Assembly: GCA_038363005.1 (NCBI GenBank)
Contig: JBBQBI010000001.1
Coordinates: forward strand, 1 to 64,000
Length of the DNA stretch: 64,000 bases
Direction of reading: 5' to 3'
Source of the DNA: JAKOWB01 sp038363005
GTDB taxonomy: Bacteria > Pseudomonadota > Alphaproteobacteria > Kiloniellales > JACOMY01
Shown piece after piece: positions 41,702-51,307 of the stretch (position 1 is the first letter of the stretch; every line of letters starts with the position of its first letter). The translations under genes and the position numbers were made by a program. Below the pieces are notes generated by a model. That model saw only the letters and a list, made by a program, of their open reading frames with translations, made no database searches and was not told the origin of the DNA.

Positions 41702-42661
41702 ATGCCGACACCATTGCTGCGGCTGGTGGCTCAACGTGTCTTGCTGGGCGTGGCGTTGCTGTTCGCCGTCTCCATCCTGATCTTCATCGGCACGCAGATT
41801 CTGCCCGGCGACGTCGCGCAGGCCATTCTCGGCCAGTCGGCGACGCCGCAGAACCTGCAGAACTTGCGCATCGAACTGGGCCTCGATCAGCCGGCCATCG
41901 TGCGCTACTTCGATTGGCTGTCCGGCGCGATCACCGGTGACTTCGGCAATGCCCTGGCCAACAAGCGGCCGGTGGCGGAGCTGATCGGCCAGCGGCTCGA
42001 CAACACGCTGTTCCTGGCTGGCGTGACCGGCGCGGTAGCGGTGCCGCTGGCGATCATCCTGGGGCTGGTGTCGGTACGCTACAAGGACCGCTGGCCCGAT
42101 CGCGTGATCAATATCTTCACGCTCAGCGCGATCTCCTTTCCGGAGTTCTTCGTTGGCTACCTGCTGATGCTGATTTTCGCGCTGGAGCTGCACTGGCTGC
42201 AACCGCTGTCGGCGATCCGTCCTGGCATGAGCTTCGGCGACAAGCTGGCGGCCACCGCGCTGCCCTGCGTTACCTTGACCTTCGCGGTGCTGGCGCACAT
42301 GCAGCGCATGACCCGCGCCGCCATCCTCAACGTCTTTGGCTCGGCCTATATCGAGACCGCGGAGCTGAAGGGCCTCAGGCCCATTACCATCATCTGGCGC
42401 CATGCCTTCCCCAACGCCATCGCGCCGATCGTCAACGTGGTGATGCTGAACCTGGCCTACCTGGTGGTCGGCGTGGTGGTGGTCGAGGTGGTCTTCGTCT
42501 ACCCCGGGCTTGGCACCCTGATGGTGGACAACGTCGGCTATCGTGACGTGCCGGTGGTGCAGGCCTGCGGCCTGCTCTTCGCTGCCACCTACATCCTGCT
42601 CAACATCATCGCAGACGTGATCGGCCTGGTGGCCAATCCGCGTCTCCGGCATCCGAAGTAG
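41702..42661 (+). CDS. DppB/OppB-type ABC permease
   Basis: 319 residues from ATG 41702. The first segment (LLGVALLFAVSILIFIGTQI) and LPGDVAQAILG are typical of DppB. The ABC-ATPase contact loop is EYIETAELKGLRP-like: AYIETAELKGLRPITIIWRH. Six membrane helices. It should pair with the next permease to form the channel. It lies 31 bases after the second binding protein. Confidence 0.9.
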   Translation: MPTPLLRLVAQRVLLGVALLFAVSILIFIGTQILPGDVAQAILGQSATPQNLQNLRIELGLDQPAIVRYFDWLSGAITGDFGNALANKRPVAELIGQRLDNTLFLAGVTGAVAVPLAIILGLVSVRYKDRWPDRVINIFTLSAISFPEFFVGYLLMLIFALELHWLQPLSAIRPGMSFGDKLAATALPCVTLTFAVLAHMQRMTRAAILNVFGSAYIETAELKGLRPITIIWRHAFPNAIAPIVNVVMLNLAYLVVGVVVVEVVFVYPGLGTLMVDNVGYRDVPVVQACGLLFAATYILLNIIADVIGLVANPRLRHPK

Positions 42662-42673
42662 GGGGCGCAGGCG

Positions 42674-43498
42674 ATGTTCAAATGGTCGAACATGTCGTGG
42701 AGCGCCAGGGTCGGCTTTTGCGGCCTGATCTTCTTCGTGCTCTTCGCCTACGTCGGGCCCTTCCTCTCGCCCTATACCGCCGAGGAGGTGGTGGGCGATA
42801 CCTGGGAAACGCCATCAAGCAAGATGCTGATCGGCGCCGACAGCCTGGGGCGCGATCTGCTGACGCGCCTGATGTATGGCACGCGCTTCACCATCCAGCT
42901 GGCCGGCGCGGCGACGCTGATCTCCTTCACGCTCGGCGTCATGCTGGGCTTCACCGCCGCCGTGGTGCGCGGCTGGCCCGACCAGATCCTGTCGCGCTCG
43001 GTCGACCTGCTGATGTCGATACCGACCTTGATCTTCGCGCTGGTCGTGCTGTCGGTCTTGCCGCGTGACACCATCGTGCTGGTGCTGGTCACCGCGGTAC
43101 TGGATTCCACCCGCGTGTTCCGATTATCGCGCGCCGTGGCGCTCGACATCGCGGTGCAGGACTTCGTCGAGGCGGCGCGCCTGCGTGGCGAGGGCACGCG
43201 CTGGATCGTGCTGCGCGAGATCCTGCCCAACGCGCTCTCGCCGTTGGTCGCCGAGTTTGGCCTGCGCTTCGCCTTTGCCATGCTGTTCCTCTCCTCGCTG
43301 TCCTTCCTCGGCCTCGGCATCCAGCCGCCGGACGCCGACCTGGGTCGCATGATCAAGGACAACAAGGAAGGCATCGTCTACGGCATCGCCGCGGCGCTCT
43401 ATCCCGGCGCCACCATTGCGCTGCTGGCGCTGTCGGTGAACCTGCTGGTCGATTCAATCCTGAAGCGGACTTCGTCTCTGAAGGGAGGGCGCGGCTGA
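42674..43498 (+). CDS. DppC/OppC-type ABC permease
   Basis: 274 residues. The GADSLGRDLLTRLMYGTR segment is the DppC signature, and the coupling loop reads DFVEAARLRGEGTRWI. Membrane helices follow the usual pattern. Its stop overlaps the ATPase start by one base (TGATG). It completes the transmembrane pair of the importer. Confidence 0.9.
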   Translation: MFKWSNMSWSARVGFCGLIFFVLFAYVGPFLSPYTAEEVVGDTWETPSSKMLIGADSLGRDLLTRLMYGTRFTIQLAGAATLISFTLGVMLGFTAAVVRGWPDQILSRSVDLLMSIPTLIFALVVLSVLPRDTIVLVLVTAVLDSTRVFRLSRAVALDIAVQDFVEAARLRGEGTRWIVLREILPNALSPLVAEFGLRFAFAMLFLSSLSFLGLGIQPPDADLGRMIKDNKEGIVYGIAAALYPGATIALLALSVNLLVDSILKRTSSLKGGRG

Positions 43499-45135
43499 TG
43501 AGCGACAACGAGCTGCTGCTCAAGATCGACAACCTCAGGGTCGAGGCGACGACCTATCCTCCCGGCGAACCGCCGAAGGAACTGGTGATCGTCGATGACG
43601 TCTCGTTGACGCTCAACAAGGGCAAGGTGCTGGGGCTGATCGGCGAGTCGGGCGCCGGCAAGTCGACCATCGGCTTGACCGCCATGGCCTATGGGCGCGG
43701 CGGCTGCCGCATCACCGGCGGGCAGATCTGGCTCAAGGGGCGCGAGCTGCTGAGCATGTCGCACGGCGGCATCCGCGGCGTGCGCGGCGCCGAGGTGGCC
43801 TATGTCGCACAGTCGGCCGCCGCGGCCTTCAATCCCTCGCACCGCCTGCTGGCCCAGGTGATCGAGACCTCGCTGAAGCGCGGCATGCCGCGGCGCCAGG
43901 CCGAGGCACGGGCGATCGAGCTGTTCCGCAAGCTCAAGCTGCCGAATCCCGAGACCATCGGCGAGCGCTACCCGCACCAGGTGTCCGGCGGGCAGCTGCA
44001 GCGCGCCATGACGGCCATGGCGCTCTGCCCCAAGCCCGACCTGATCGTGTTCGACGAGCCGACCACGGCGCTCGACGTCACCACGCAGATCGAGGTGCTG
44101 GCGGCGATCAAGGACGCCATCCGCGACGAGAACACCGCGGCGCTCTACATCACCCACGACCTGGCGGTGGTGGCGCAGATCTCCGACGAGATCATGGTGC
44201 TGCGCCACGGCAAGCTGGTCGAGCACGGCACCACCGACCAGATCATCAACCGGCCGCGCGAGGACTACACCCAGCGCCTGGTCTCGGTGCGCAAGATCCA
44301 GAAGGTAGAGGCTGCCGAGGGCGCCAAGCCGATCCTCGAGGTGCGCAACATCACCGCCGCCTACGCCAACGGCCTGACCGTGCTGAAAGAGGTATCGCTG
44401 GCGGTGGCGCCGGGCCACACGCTGGCCATCGTCGGCGAGTCAGGCTCCGGCAAGTCGACCCTGGCACGCGTGGTCACCGGGCTGCTGCCGCCGTCCGACG
44501 GCGAGATCGTCTTCGAGGGCAAGACTTTGCCGCGCGCCCTGAAGGACCGCAGCAAGGAGCAGCTGCGCATCCTGCAGATGATCTACCAGATGCCCGACAC
44601 GGCGATGAACCCGCGGCAGACCGTGGAGTCCATCATCGCCCGGCCGCTGCAGTTCTACTTCGGCATGCACGGTGCCGAACGTAAGCGCCGCACTGTCGAG
44701 CTGCTGGACCAGATCGAGATGGGGGCCAAGTTCCTCGACCGCTATCCGGCCGAGCTGTCGGGTGGGCAGAAGCAGCGCGTCTGCATCGCCCGTGCCCTGG
44801 CGGCGCAGCCCAAGCTGGTGATCTGCGACGAGGTGACGAGTGCCCTCGACCCGCTGGTGGCCGACGAGATCCTGAAGCTGCTGTTGCGGCTGCAGGCGGA
44901 AACCCACGTCGCCTACCTGTTCATCACCCACGATCTGGCGACGGTGCGCGCCATTGCCGATTCCATCGCCGTGATGTTCAAGGGCGAACTGGTGCGCTAT
45001 GGCGGCAAGACGAAGGTCCTGAGCCCGCCGTTTGACGACTACACCGACTTGCTGCTGTCGTCAGTGCCGGAAATGCAGCTCGGTTGGCTGGAGCAGGTGC
45101 TGTCCAAGCGCCGCATGGCGGCGGCCGGGAACTAG
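43498..45135 (+). CDS. fused double-ATPase (DppD-DppF) of a dipeptide-type ABC importer
   Basis: 545 residues with two complete nucleotide-binding domains. Walker A motifs: GESGAGKST at 49-57 and GESGSGKST at 313-321. Signature motifs: VSGGQLQRAM and LSGGQKQRVC. Two H-loops (YITHDLA and FITHDLA) are visible. Fusion of the D and F ATPases is a known arrangement in alphaproteobacteria. It energises the transporter whose genes precede it and is the last gene of the set. Confidence 0.93.
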   Translation: MSDNELLLKIDNLRVEATTYPPGEPPKELVIVDDVSLTLNKGKVLGLIGESGAGKSTIGLTAMAYGRGGCRITGGQIWLKGRELLSMSHGGIRGVRGAEVAYVAQSAAAAFNPSHRLLAQVIETSLKRGMPRRQAEARAIELFRKLKLPNPETIGERYPHQVSGGQLQRAMTAMALCPKPDLIVFDEPTTALDVTTQIEVLAAIKDAIRDENTAALYITHDLAVVAQISDEIMVLRHGKLVEHGTTDQIINRPREDYTQRLVSVRKIQKVEAAEGAKPILEVRNITAAYANGLTVLKEVSLAVAPGHTLAIVGESGSGKSTLARVVTGLLPPSDGEIVFEGKTLPRALKDRSKEQLRILQMIYQMPDTAMNPRQTVESIIARPLQFYFGMHGAERKRRTVELLDQIEMGAKFLDRYPAELSGGQKQRVCIARALAAQPKLVICDEVTSALDPLVADEILKLLLRLQAETHVAYLFITHDLATVRAIADSIAVMFKGELVRYGGKTKVLSPPFDDYTDLLLSSVPEMQLGWLEQVLSKRRMAAAGN

Positions 45136-45181
45136 GCTCTGGTACGACAGCGGGGCTCTGGTTGGCGCCCGGAGGGAGTGG

Positions 45182-45949
45182 ATGAAGCAGCTTGCCTTGC
45201 CGGTCATCGATCTGGCGCCGCCACCGCCGGGTCTGATGGATCAGCCCGACGCTTCGACCTATCTGCCGCACGCTGCCTATAACCTCTGGTGCATCTTGCA
45301 GCAGGTGGAGCTGCGGCCGGACGCGCGGTGCCTCGATCTTGGTTGCGGCACCGGACGCATGGCCTTTGCCTTGCTGCCGATGCTCGATGCGACGCAGGGT
45401 GGCCACTACCACGGCGTCGACATCCATCCGAAGCGCATCGCCTGGGCGCGCGAGCACTTGGGGGGCGCCTATCCGAACGCGACCTTCACCTTTGTCGACC
45501 ACCAGAGCCCACACTTCAATCCGACCGGCCAACCGGACGCGGCCCTGACCGCGCTGCCGCTGCCTGATGGTTGCTTCGATGTGATCCTGGCCCACAGCCT
45601 GTTCAGCCATCTGCTGCGGCCCATAGCGCTGCATACGCTGGAGGAGGTGGCGCGGTTGCTGCGCCCAGGCGGCTGGTTCTACATGACCGGATACTTCTGG
45701 GACGCGGAAGCGGCGTCGCAGGTGGCCAGCGGTCACGCCCCCTGGGCGTTTCCGATTGTCGACGGCCCGCTGCGCTATGCCTTGCCTGAACGGCCCGAGG
45801 CAATCGTCGCAGTCGAGATGGAGCTGCTGCACGCCACGGCGGCACGACATGGCTGGAAACAGGTCTGTCTGCTGCGCGGGACGTGGCGCAGCGGCCAGTC
45901 CTCCGGTCAAGACATCGCCATCTGGCGAGCCGCCGCGCCAGCCACCTAG
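45182..45949 (+). CDS. class I SAM-dependent methyltransferase
   Basis: 255 residues from ATG 45182 with GGAGGGAG just upstream. Motif I is LDLGCGTGRMAFALL, followed by HGVDIHPKRI and CFDVILAHSLFSHLL, all typical of Methyltransf_11/25 enzymes. It begins 46 bases after the ABC ATPase and could be part of that transcript or separate. The substrate is unknown; no neighbour gives a firm clue. Confidence 0.75.
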   Translation: MKQLALPVIDLAPPPPGLMDQPDASTYLPHAAYNLWCILQQVELRPDARCLDLGCGTGRMAFALLPMLDATQGGHYHGVDIHPKRIAWAREHLGGAYPNATFTFVDHQSPHFNPTGQPDAALTALPLPDGCFDVILAHSLFSHLLRPIALHTLEEVARLLRPGGWFYMTGYFWDAEAASQVASGHAPWAFPIVDGPLRYALPERPEAIVAVEMELLHATAARHGWKQVCLLRGTWRSGQSSGQDIAIWRAAAPAT

Positions 45950-46105
45950 CGATCCGCCGCCAGGGCGCCAGCAGGCGATGCCAGGACGCGGTCCGGGTGT
46001 CGCGGAGCTTTTCCGGGCGTTCCGGCGTTCCCAAGTCTGCCCGCATAAAAGCCCACCACAGGCGTCACTCTGTGAGGCTGAACGACACCAGAGGAGATGA
46101 GGACG

Positions 46106-46528
46106 ATGCGCGTCATGGTCATGGTCAAGGCGACGAAGGATAGCGAGGCGGGCATCCTGCCATCGACCGCGATGTTCGAAGCCATGGGCAATTTCAACGA
46201 AGAGCTGGTCAAGGCCGGCATCATGCAGGCTGGCGAGGGGCTGCATCCCTCTGCCAAGGGCAAGCGCGTCGCCTTCGATGGTGCCGAGCGCAGGGTCATT
46301 GACGGCCCCTTCGCCGCTACCGGTGAACTGGTCGCCGGCTTCTGGCTGTGGGAGGTCAAGGACATGGCCGAGGCGGTGGCCTGGGTGAAGCGCTGCCCCA
46401 ATCCCATGCCCGGCCCCAGCGAGATCGAGATCCGCCCGCTGTACGAGGCCGCCGACTTCGGTGACGCCCTGACGCCGGAGATCGCGGCGCAGGAAGACCG
46501 CTTGCGCCAAACGACCGCGCGCCGGTAA
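46106..46528 (+). CDS. YCII (DGPF)-domain protein
   Basis: 140 residues from ATG 46106, with AGGAG about nine bases upstream; an ATG three codons earlier overlaps that ribosome site. The YCII core is visible: MRVMVMVKATKDSEAG, then DGPFAATGELVAGFWLWEV, the DGPF motif, and an acidic C-terminus. These small ferredoxin-like proteins are of uncertain function and sometimes accompany sigma factors; none is seen here. It converges on the GNAT-cNMP gene with seven bases between. Confidence 0.85.
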   Translation: MRVMVMVKATKDSEAGILPSTAMFEAMGNFNEELVKAGIMQAGEGLHPSAKGKRVAFDGAERRVIDGPFAATGELVAGFWLWEVKDMAEAVAWVKRCPNPMPGPSEIEIRPLYEAADFGDALTPEIAAQEDRLRQTTARR

Positions 46529-46535
46529 CGCAGAC

Positions 46536-47618
46536 TCAGCGCTCCGCGGCCAGCTTCTCCGCCAGGCCGGTCGCCAGGTTGCGCAGCAGTTTGGCCGCCA
46601 GGGTCGACTGTCCCTCGACCAGCGCCGCCAAGGTCTTGGCGCGCAGCGCCAGGACGCGGCACTGGGTGGCGGCGATGACGTCGGCGGTGCGCGGTCGTCC
46701 GGTCAGCAGCGCGACCTCGCCGAAGGTGCCGCCGGGGCCAACGATGCCAACGGTGGCGCCGTCGCGCCAGACCTCGGCCAGTCCCTCCAGCAGCAGGAAG
46801 ACGGTGCGGTCGGTGACGCCCTGGCGCACCACCGGCTGCCCCGGACCGCAGTCGATGATGCTGCCCTGATCCAGCAGCTGCGCGACCTCACCGGCGTCGA
46901 GCCCCTCGAACAGCTCGGCCTGGCGGCCCAGCGCGGTAGCCAGGGCTGGCCAGTCGGCGGTGCCCGCGGCCAGGGTGCGCACCGCGCTGCTGTCGGGCAG
47001 CAGAGCGGCGAGGCGCGCCAGCAGCAGAGGATCGCTGGACCGCGAGCGCGCGACCAGGGCGAAGCGCGCGCGCAGGCGTGCCAGGTGCTGATGGTCGTCC
47101 AGCAGCAGCACCAGCGGCACCAGCAGCCCGGCGATGGGATTGCTGGCGGTCGGCGCGAAGGGCCGGAAGCCCAGCCGCAGGTAGGCGTTCAGCAGATGCG
47201 GTCGGCAGTCGCAGAAGATCGCCCGGACGCCCTGCTCCAGGGCGAAGCGCAGCAGCCCCTCGAGCAGCAGTTCGGGCGCCGGGCCCAGCCGCGCCTCCGG
47301 CGTGGTCAGGAAGCGATGGAAGACCAGCAGGCCCGCAGGCGGCAGGACCGCCAGGAACTCCGCCAGGCGATAGGTCTGGCTGGTCTCGGCATCGAAGCCG
47401 CGGTCGCCGCCCCAGTCGAACGCCAGGGTACCGAGCAGCGCGCCCTCGGCTTCAGCCATCAGCAGGCGGCTCGGCCGCGCGGGCGGATCGGGCAGGCGCT
47501 CGTCGCCCGCCGGCAGCTCGAAACTGTGCCCCAGCTCCTCGACATAGACGTCGTAGCGCAGGCGATAGACCGCCTCGCGGTCTTCCGGCGTGCTGGCGAA
47601 GCGCAAGGTCGGAGTCAT
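46536..47618 (-). CDS. GNAT-like acyltransferase fused to a cyclic-nucleotide-binding domain
   Basis: 360 residues. Residues about 5-185 look like the acyltransferase group related to N-acyl amino acid/autoinducer synthases (DREAVYRLRYDVYVEELG, FHRFLTTPEARLGPAPELL, LRLGFRPF). Residues about 235-350 form a cNMP-binding domain with the phosphate cassette FGEVALLTGRPRTADV (E301, R310), which looks functional. Thus a cyclic nucleotide may control acylation, as in mycobacterial Pat, where the order is reversed. The substrate and nucleotide are unknown. It diverges from the polyamine-type ABC genes across 112 bases. Confidence 0.75.
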   Translation of the reverse strand: MTPTLRFASTPEDREAVYRLRYDVYVEELGHSFELPAGDERLPDPPARPSRLLMAEAEGALLGTLAFDWGGDRGFDAETSQTYRLAEFLAVLPPAGLLVFHRFLTTPEARLGPAPELLLEGLLRFALEQGVRAIFCDCRPHLLNAYLRLGFRPFAPTASNPIAGLLVPLVLLLDDHQHLARLRARFALVARSRSSDPLLLARLAALLPDSSAVRTLAAGTADWPALATALGRQAELFEGLDAGEVAQLLDQGSIIDCGPGQPVVRQGVTDRTVFLLLEGLAEVWRDGATVGIVGPGGTFGEVALLTGRPRTADVIAATQCRVLALRAKTLAALVEGQSTLAAKLLRNLATGLAEKLAAER

Positions 47619-47730
47619 GGCGAGCAGAATTCGCCCGAAGCCGGCTGCCTGGCAAGCCGGGGATTAGCGCTTTACCTGCTGGCGGCCCTGCGGCATTGAG
47701 CTGTGCTGCAGTGCACCCAGGGAGGAAATC

Positions 47731-48849
47731 ATGCGCGCACAGGGCTTTCTCGACCTGGCCTGGCGGCTGAAGCGGGGCTCGATCACGCGGCGGCAGTTCC
47801 TCGGCGCCTCGGGACTTGGCCTAGCCATGGCGAGCCTGGGCCTCAGGCCTGGTGTCGCCCGCGCCGGCGATATCGGCGACCGGGTCGGGCTCTGCACCTG
47901 GCCCAGCTATCACGACCCGGCGAACTTCGAGGCCTTCACCAAGCTGACCGGCGCGGCGGTCGAGGTGACGGTGTTCGGTTCCAACGAGGAGATGCTGGCC
48001 AAGCTGCAGGCCGGTGCGGCCGGCTACGACGTGCTGGTGCCGAGCAATTTCGCTATCCCCGACTACGTCGGCCTGGGGCTGCTGCGGCCGCTGCAGGCGG
48101 AGCAGCTGCCGCATCACGATCCGGCGCAGCACGACCCGCGCTTCCTGCTACCGGGGCTGGTCGATGGCCAGCTCTATGGCGTGCCGAAGAACTGGGGCCA
48201 CTCGGGCTTCGTCTACGACAGCCGGCAGACCGCGGCGCGGCCGACCAGCTGGCGGGAATTCTGGGACCTGGCGCGCGGTCCGCTCGACGGCCGCCTGCTG
48301 GTCAACGACTACCAGATCACCACGGTGGGCTTCGCGCTGAAGTACTTCGGCTATTCCTTCAACTCGCTGGATCCGGCCGAGCTGGCCGATGCCGAGCGCC
48401 TGCTGCTGGAGGTCAAGCCGCACCTCTTCGGCGTCACCTCGGACTACAAGCCGCTACTGCTGTCGGGCGATGCCGCCGGCTCGATCTGCTGGTCCGGCGA
48501 CGGTGTGCAGCTGCGGCGTGAATCGCCGGCCTTCACTTATGTCATCGGCCGTGAGGGCGGCGAGATCTGGGCCGACTACTACGCCATCCCGACCGACGCG
48601 CCGAACCCGGCCGGCGCCTACGCGCTGATCGATTTCCTGATCACCCCCGCGGTCTCGGCGCGCGAGGTGCTGGCGCATGGCTATGCGCCGACCGACGCCC
48701 GGGTCCGGGCCCTGTTGCCGCCCGAGATGCTGGCCGATCCCATCCTGTTTCCGGCGGCCGAGCTGCTGAGCCCGCTGGAGTTCGGCGTCGCCGGCGTGCT
48801 GATCGACCCGGTGCGCAACGAGCTCTTCGCCCGCTTCAAGGCGGCTTGA
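47731..48849 (+). CDS. polyamine-type (PotD-like) substrate-binding protein, copy 1
   Basis: 372 residues. The N-terminus holds a Tat motif (SITRRQFLGASGLGLA) and signal ending ARA. The mature protein matches the spermidine/putrescine-binding family: LCTWPSYHDPANFEAF, VEVTVFGSNEEMLAKLQ and YDVLVPSNFAIPDYV. A second, close copy occurs at 50152, on the other side of the ATPase gene. Both copies share long identical blocks but differ at likely pocket segments such as GVPKNWGHSGF versus AVPKDWGTTGY. Polyamine is a family-level guess; other amines are possible. Confidence 0.88.
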   Translation: MRAQGFLDLAWRLKRGSITRRQFLGASGLGLAMASLGLRPGVARAGDIGDRVGLCTWPSYHDPANFEAFTKLTGAAVEVTVFGSNEEMLAKLQAGAAGYDVLVPSNFAIPDYVGLGLLRPLQAEQLPHHDPAQHDPRFLLPGLVDGQLYGVPKNWGHSGFVYDSRQTAARPTSWREFWDLARGPLDGRLLVNDYQITTVGFALKYFGYSFNSLDPAELADAERLLLEVKPHLFGVTSDYKPLLLSGDAAGSICWSGDGVQLRRESPAFTYVIGREGGEIWADYYAIPTDAPNPAGAYALIDFLITPAVSAREVLAHGYAPTDARVRALLPPEMLADPILFPAAELLSPLEFGVAGVLIDPVRNELFARFKAA

Positions 48850-48981
48850 GCGGCCGGCCCTCCGCCAACGCGGGGTGGGTACAAGGCCAGTGGACAGGGT
48901 GGTGCCTGCCAAGGTTCTATAGGCACCTGCCACAAAGAGCAGGCCAGGGCGGCAAACGCTGAAACCGGGAGTCTTCGTGTT

Positions 48982-50100
48982 TTGCAGGATGGCGGCGCTG
49001 CGCCGGACATCGAGTTCCAGTCCGTATCGAAACGCTTTGGCGCGGTGCGTGCGGTTGACGATGTCAGCTTCACCATCGCCAAGGGCTCGTTTCATTCCTT
49101 CCTCGGCCCCTCTGGCTGCGGCAAGACCACTTCGCTGCGGCTGATCGCCGGCTTCGAGCAGCCGACCGCCGGCGAGGTGCGCATCGCCGGCCAGGATGTG
49201 GTCGGCATCCCGGCGCACCAGCGACCGGTCAACATGGTGTTCCAGCACTACGCGCTGTTCCCGCACCTCGATGTCTTCGCCAACGTCGCCTATGGCCTGC
49301 GCCAGCAGCGCCCGCGCCCGCCGCGCAAGGAGCTGGTGCGCCGCGTCGACGAGGCGCTGGAGCTGGTGCGTCTGCCCGGCTATGGCGCGCGGCGCATCTG
49401 GGAGCTGTCGGGCGGGCAGCAGCAGCGCGTCGCCCTGGCCCGCGCCCTGATCAACCGCCCGACCGTGCTGCTGCTGGACGAGCCGCTCTCCGCGCTGGAC
49501 CGCAAGCTGCGTCGCGACATGCAGATCGAGCTGCAGACCCTGCAGCGCGATGTCGGCATCACCTTCGTCCTGGTCACGCATGACCAGGAGGAGGCGCTGT
49601 CGATGTCCGATACCGTCGCCATCATGCGCGAGGGTCGCGTGGTGCAGTTCGGCCCGCCGGCCGAGCTCTATGACGCGCCGGCCAACCGCTATGTCGCCGA
49701 TTTCGTCGGCGAGTCGAACTTCTTCGCCGGCCGGGTCGAGGCCAGCGACGCGGAAATCTCGTTGCGGCTGGACAGCGGCCTGGCGCTGGCCGCGCCGCCC
49801 TCGGCGCTGGGTGCCCGTCCCGCGGTTGGCGAGGCCGCCAGCATCGCCGTGCGGCCGGAGGCGATCCAGCTCTGGGCGCTGGGCGAGCTGCCGCCCGAGG
49901 GGTTGGACTACAGCTTCGAGGGACGCATCGACAACCGTATCTACCTGGGGGATTCGACCGAGGTGGCGCTGACCAGCGGCGCCTTCGGCCGCACCCTGGT
50001 ACGGGTGCCCAAGACCGCGGCGCCGGCCAACCTGGCGCCCGGCACGCGGGTGAACTTCGGCTGGCGGCGCGACCGCGCGCTGGCGCTGGCAGAGGGCTAG
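48982..50100 (+). CDS. polyamine-type (PotA-like) ABC ATPase
   Basis: 372 residues. The start is a TTG at 48982 with GGGAG about eleven bases upstream. Walker A is G42-PSGCGKT, signature LSGGQQQRVALARAL, Walker B LLLDEPLSALD and H-loop VTHDQEEA. The C-terminal TOBE-type domain (about 280-370) is present. It is the energy-coupling subunit for the PotB/PotC-like permeases downstream. Binding-protein genes precede and follow it. Confidence 0.92.
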   Translation: MQDGGAAPDIEFQSVSKRFGAVRAVDDVSFTIAKGSFHSFLGPSGCGKTTSLRLIAGFEQPTAGEVRIAGQDVVGIPAHQRPVNMVFQHYALFPHLDVFANVAYGLRQQRPRPPRKELVRRVDEALELVRLPGYGARRIWELSGGQQQRVALARALINRPTVLLLDEPLSALDRKLRRDMQIELQTLQRDVGITFVLVTHDQEEALSMSDTVAIMREGRVVQFGPPAELYDAPANRYVADFVGESNFFAGRVEASDAEISLRLDSGLALAAPPSALGARPAVGEAASIAVRPEAIQLWALGELPPEGLDYSFEGRIDNRIYLGDSTEVALTSGAFGRTLVRVPKTAAPANLAPGTRVNFGWRRDRALALAEG

Positions 50101-50151
50101 AAGCAGTTCGACGGTACGGCGCCGTTCGGCGCCTCAACAGGGAGAAGAGCG

Positions 50152-51288
50152 ATGGACAAGAAGGATTTCCTGCATCACCTGCGGCGCTGGCAGAAGGGCT
50201 CGATCAGCCGCCGTCACTTCCTCGGTGTCACCGGTCTCGGCACCGCCAGCCTGGTGCTGGCGCACGAGCTGGGCATCAATCCGCTGGGACGCCAGGCCTT
50301 TGCCGGCGACATCGGCGACCGGGTCAGCCTCTGCACCTGGCCCAGCTATCACGACCCGGCGAACTTCGAGGCCTTCACCAAGCTGACCGGCGCGGCGGTC
50401 GAGGTGACGGTCTTCGGCTCGAACGAAGAGATGATGGCCAAGCTGCAGGCCGGCGCCGCCGGCTATGACGTGCTGGTGCCGACCAACTACACCATCGCTG
50501 ACTATGTCGGGCAGAAGCTGCTGCTGCCGCTGGATCTGGCGCAGCTGCCGTCGCACGACGCCGCGGCGCACGACCAGCGCTTCACCGGCGAGGGCACAGT
50601 GGGCGGCGCGGTCTATGCTGTGCCGAAGGACTGGGGCACCACTGGCTACGTCATCGACAGTGCCGTGGTGACCGAGAAGCCGACCTCGTGGAAGGAGTTC
50701 TGGGAGCTCACCATGGGCAAGCACAGCGGCAAGGTCATGGTGCACGACTACCAGCTCACCACCATCGGCAACGCGCTGAAGAACTTCGGCTACTCCTTCA
50801 ATTCGATCGACGCGGCCGAGCTGGCCAAGGCCGAGGAGCTGCTGCTGGCGGCCAAGCCGCATCTCTTCGGCATCAACTCGGACTACAAGCCCTCGATGCT
50901 CACCGGCGACGCCGTGATGTCGATCTGCTGGACCGGCGATGCGGTGCAGTTGAAGCGCGAGGTGCCCACGATGGAGTACATCATCGGCCGCGAGGGCGGC
51001 GAGATCTGGACCGACTTCTACGCCGTGCCGAGTGACGCGCCGAACCCCAAGGGCGGCCACGCGCTGATCAACTACCTGATCACGCCCGAGGTGAACGCCA
51101 AGGAGGCGCTGTTCCACGGCTATCCGCTGACCGATTCCCGCGCCAACGCCCTGCTGCCGAAGGAACTGCTGGAGGATCCGATCCTCTATCCGGCGGCCGA
51201 GCTGCTGGCGCCGCTGGAGTTCGGCGCCACCGGCCTGATCACCAACGAGGCGCGCGCCGAGCTCTTCGCGCGCTTCAAGTCGGCGTAG
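50152..51288 (+). CDS. polyamine-type (PotD-like) substrate-binding protein, copy 2
   Basis: 378 residues. It has a Tat motif (SISRRHFLGVTGLGTAS) and a periplasmic PotD-like domain (LCTWPSYHDPANFEAF as in copy 1). GGGAGAAGAG precedes the ATG. It lies 51 bases after the ATPase stop, and a paired palindromic repeat separates it from the permease genes. The two receptors may give the transporter two substrate preferences. Confidence 0.88.
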   Translation: MDKKDFLHHLRRWQKGSISRRHFLGVTGLGTASLVLAHELGINPLGRQAFAGDIGDRVSLCTWPSYHDPANFEAFTKLTGAAVEVTVFGSNEEMMAKLQAGAAGYDVLVPTNYTIADYVGQKLLLPLDLAQLPSHDAAAHDQRFTGEGTVGGAVYAVPKDWGTTGYVIDSAVVTEKPTSWKEFWELTMGKHSGKVMVHDYQLTTIGNALKNFGYSFNSIDAAELAKAEELLLAAKPHLFGINSDYKPSMLTGDAVMSICWTGDAVQLKREVPTMEYIIGREGGEIWTDFYAVPSDAPNPKGGHALINYLITPEVNAKEALFHGYPLTDSRANALLPKELLEDPILYPAAELLAPLEFGATGLITNEARAELFARFKSA

Positions 51289-51307
51289 GGACGAGGCGCA
51301 CGGCCAG

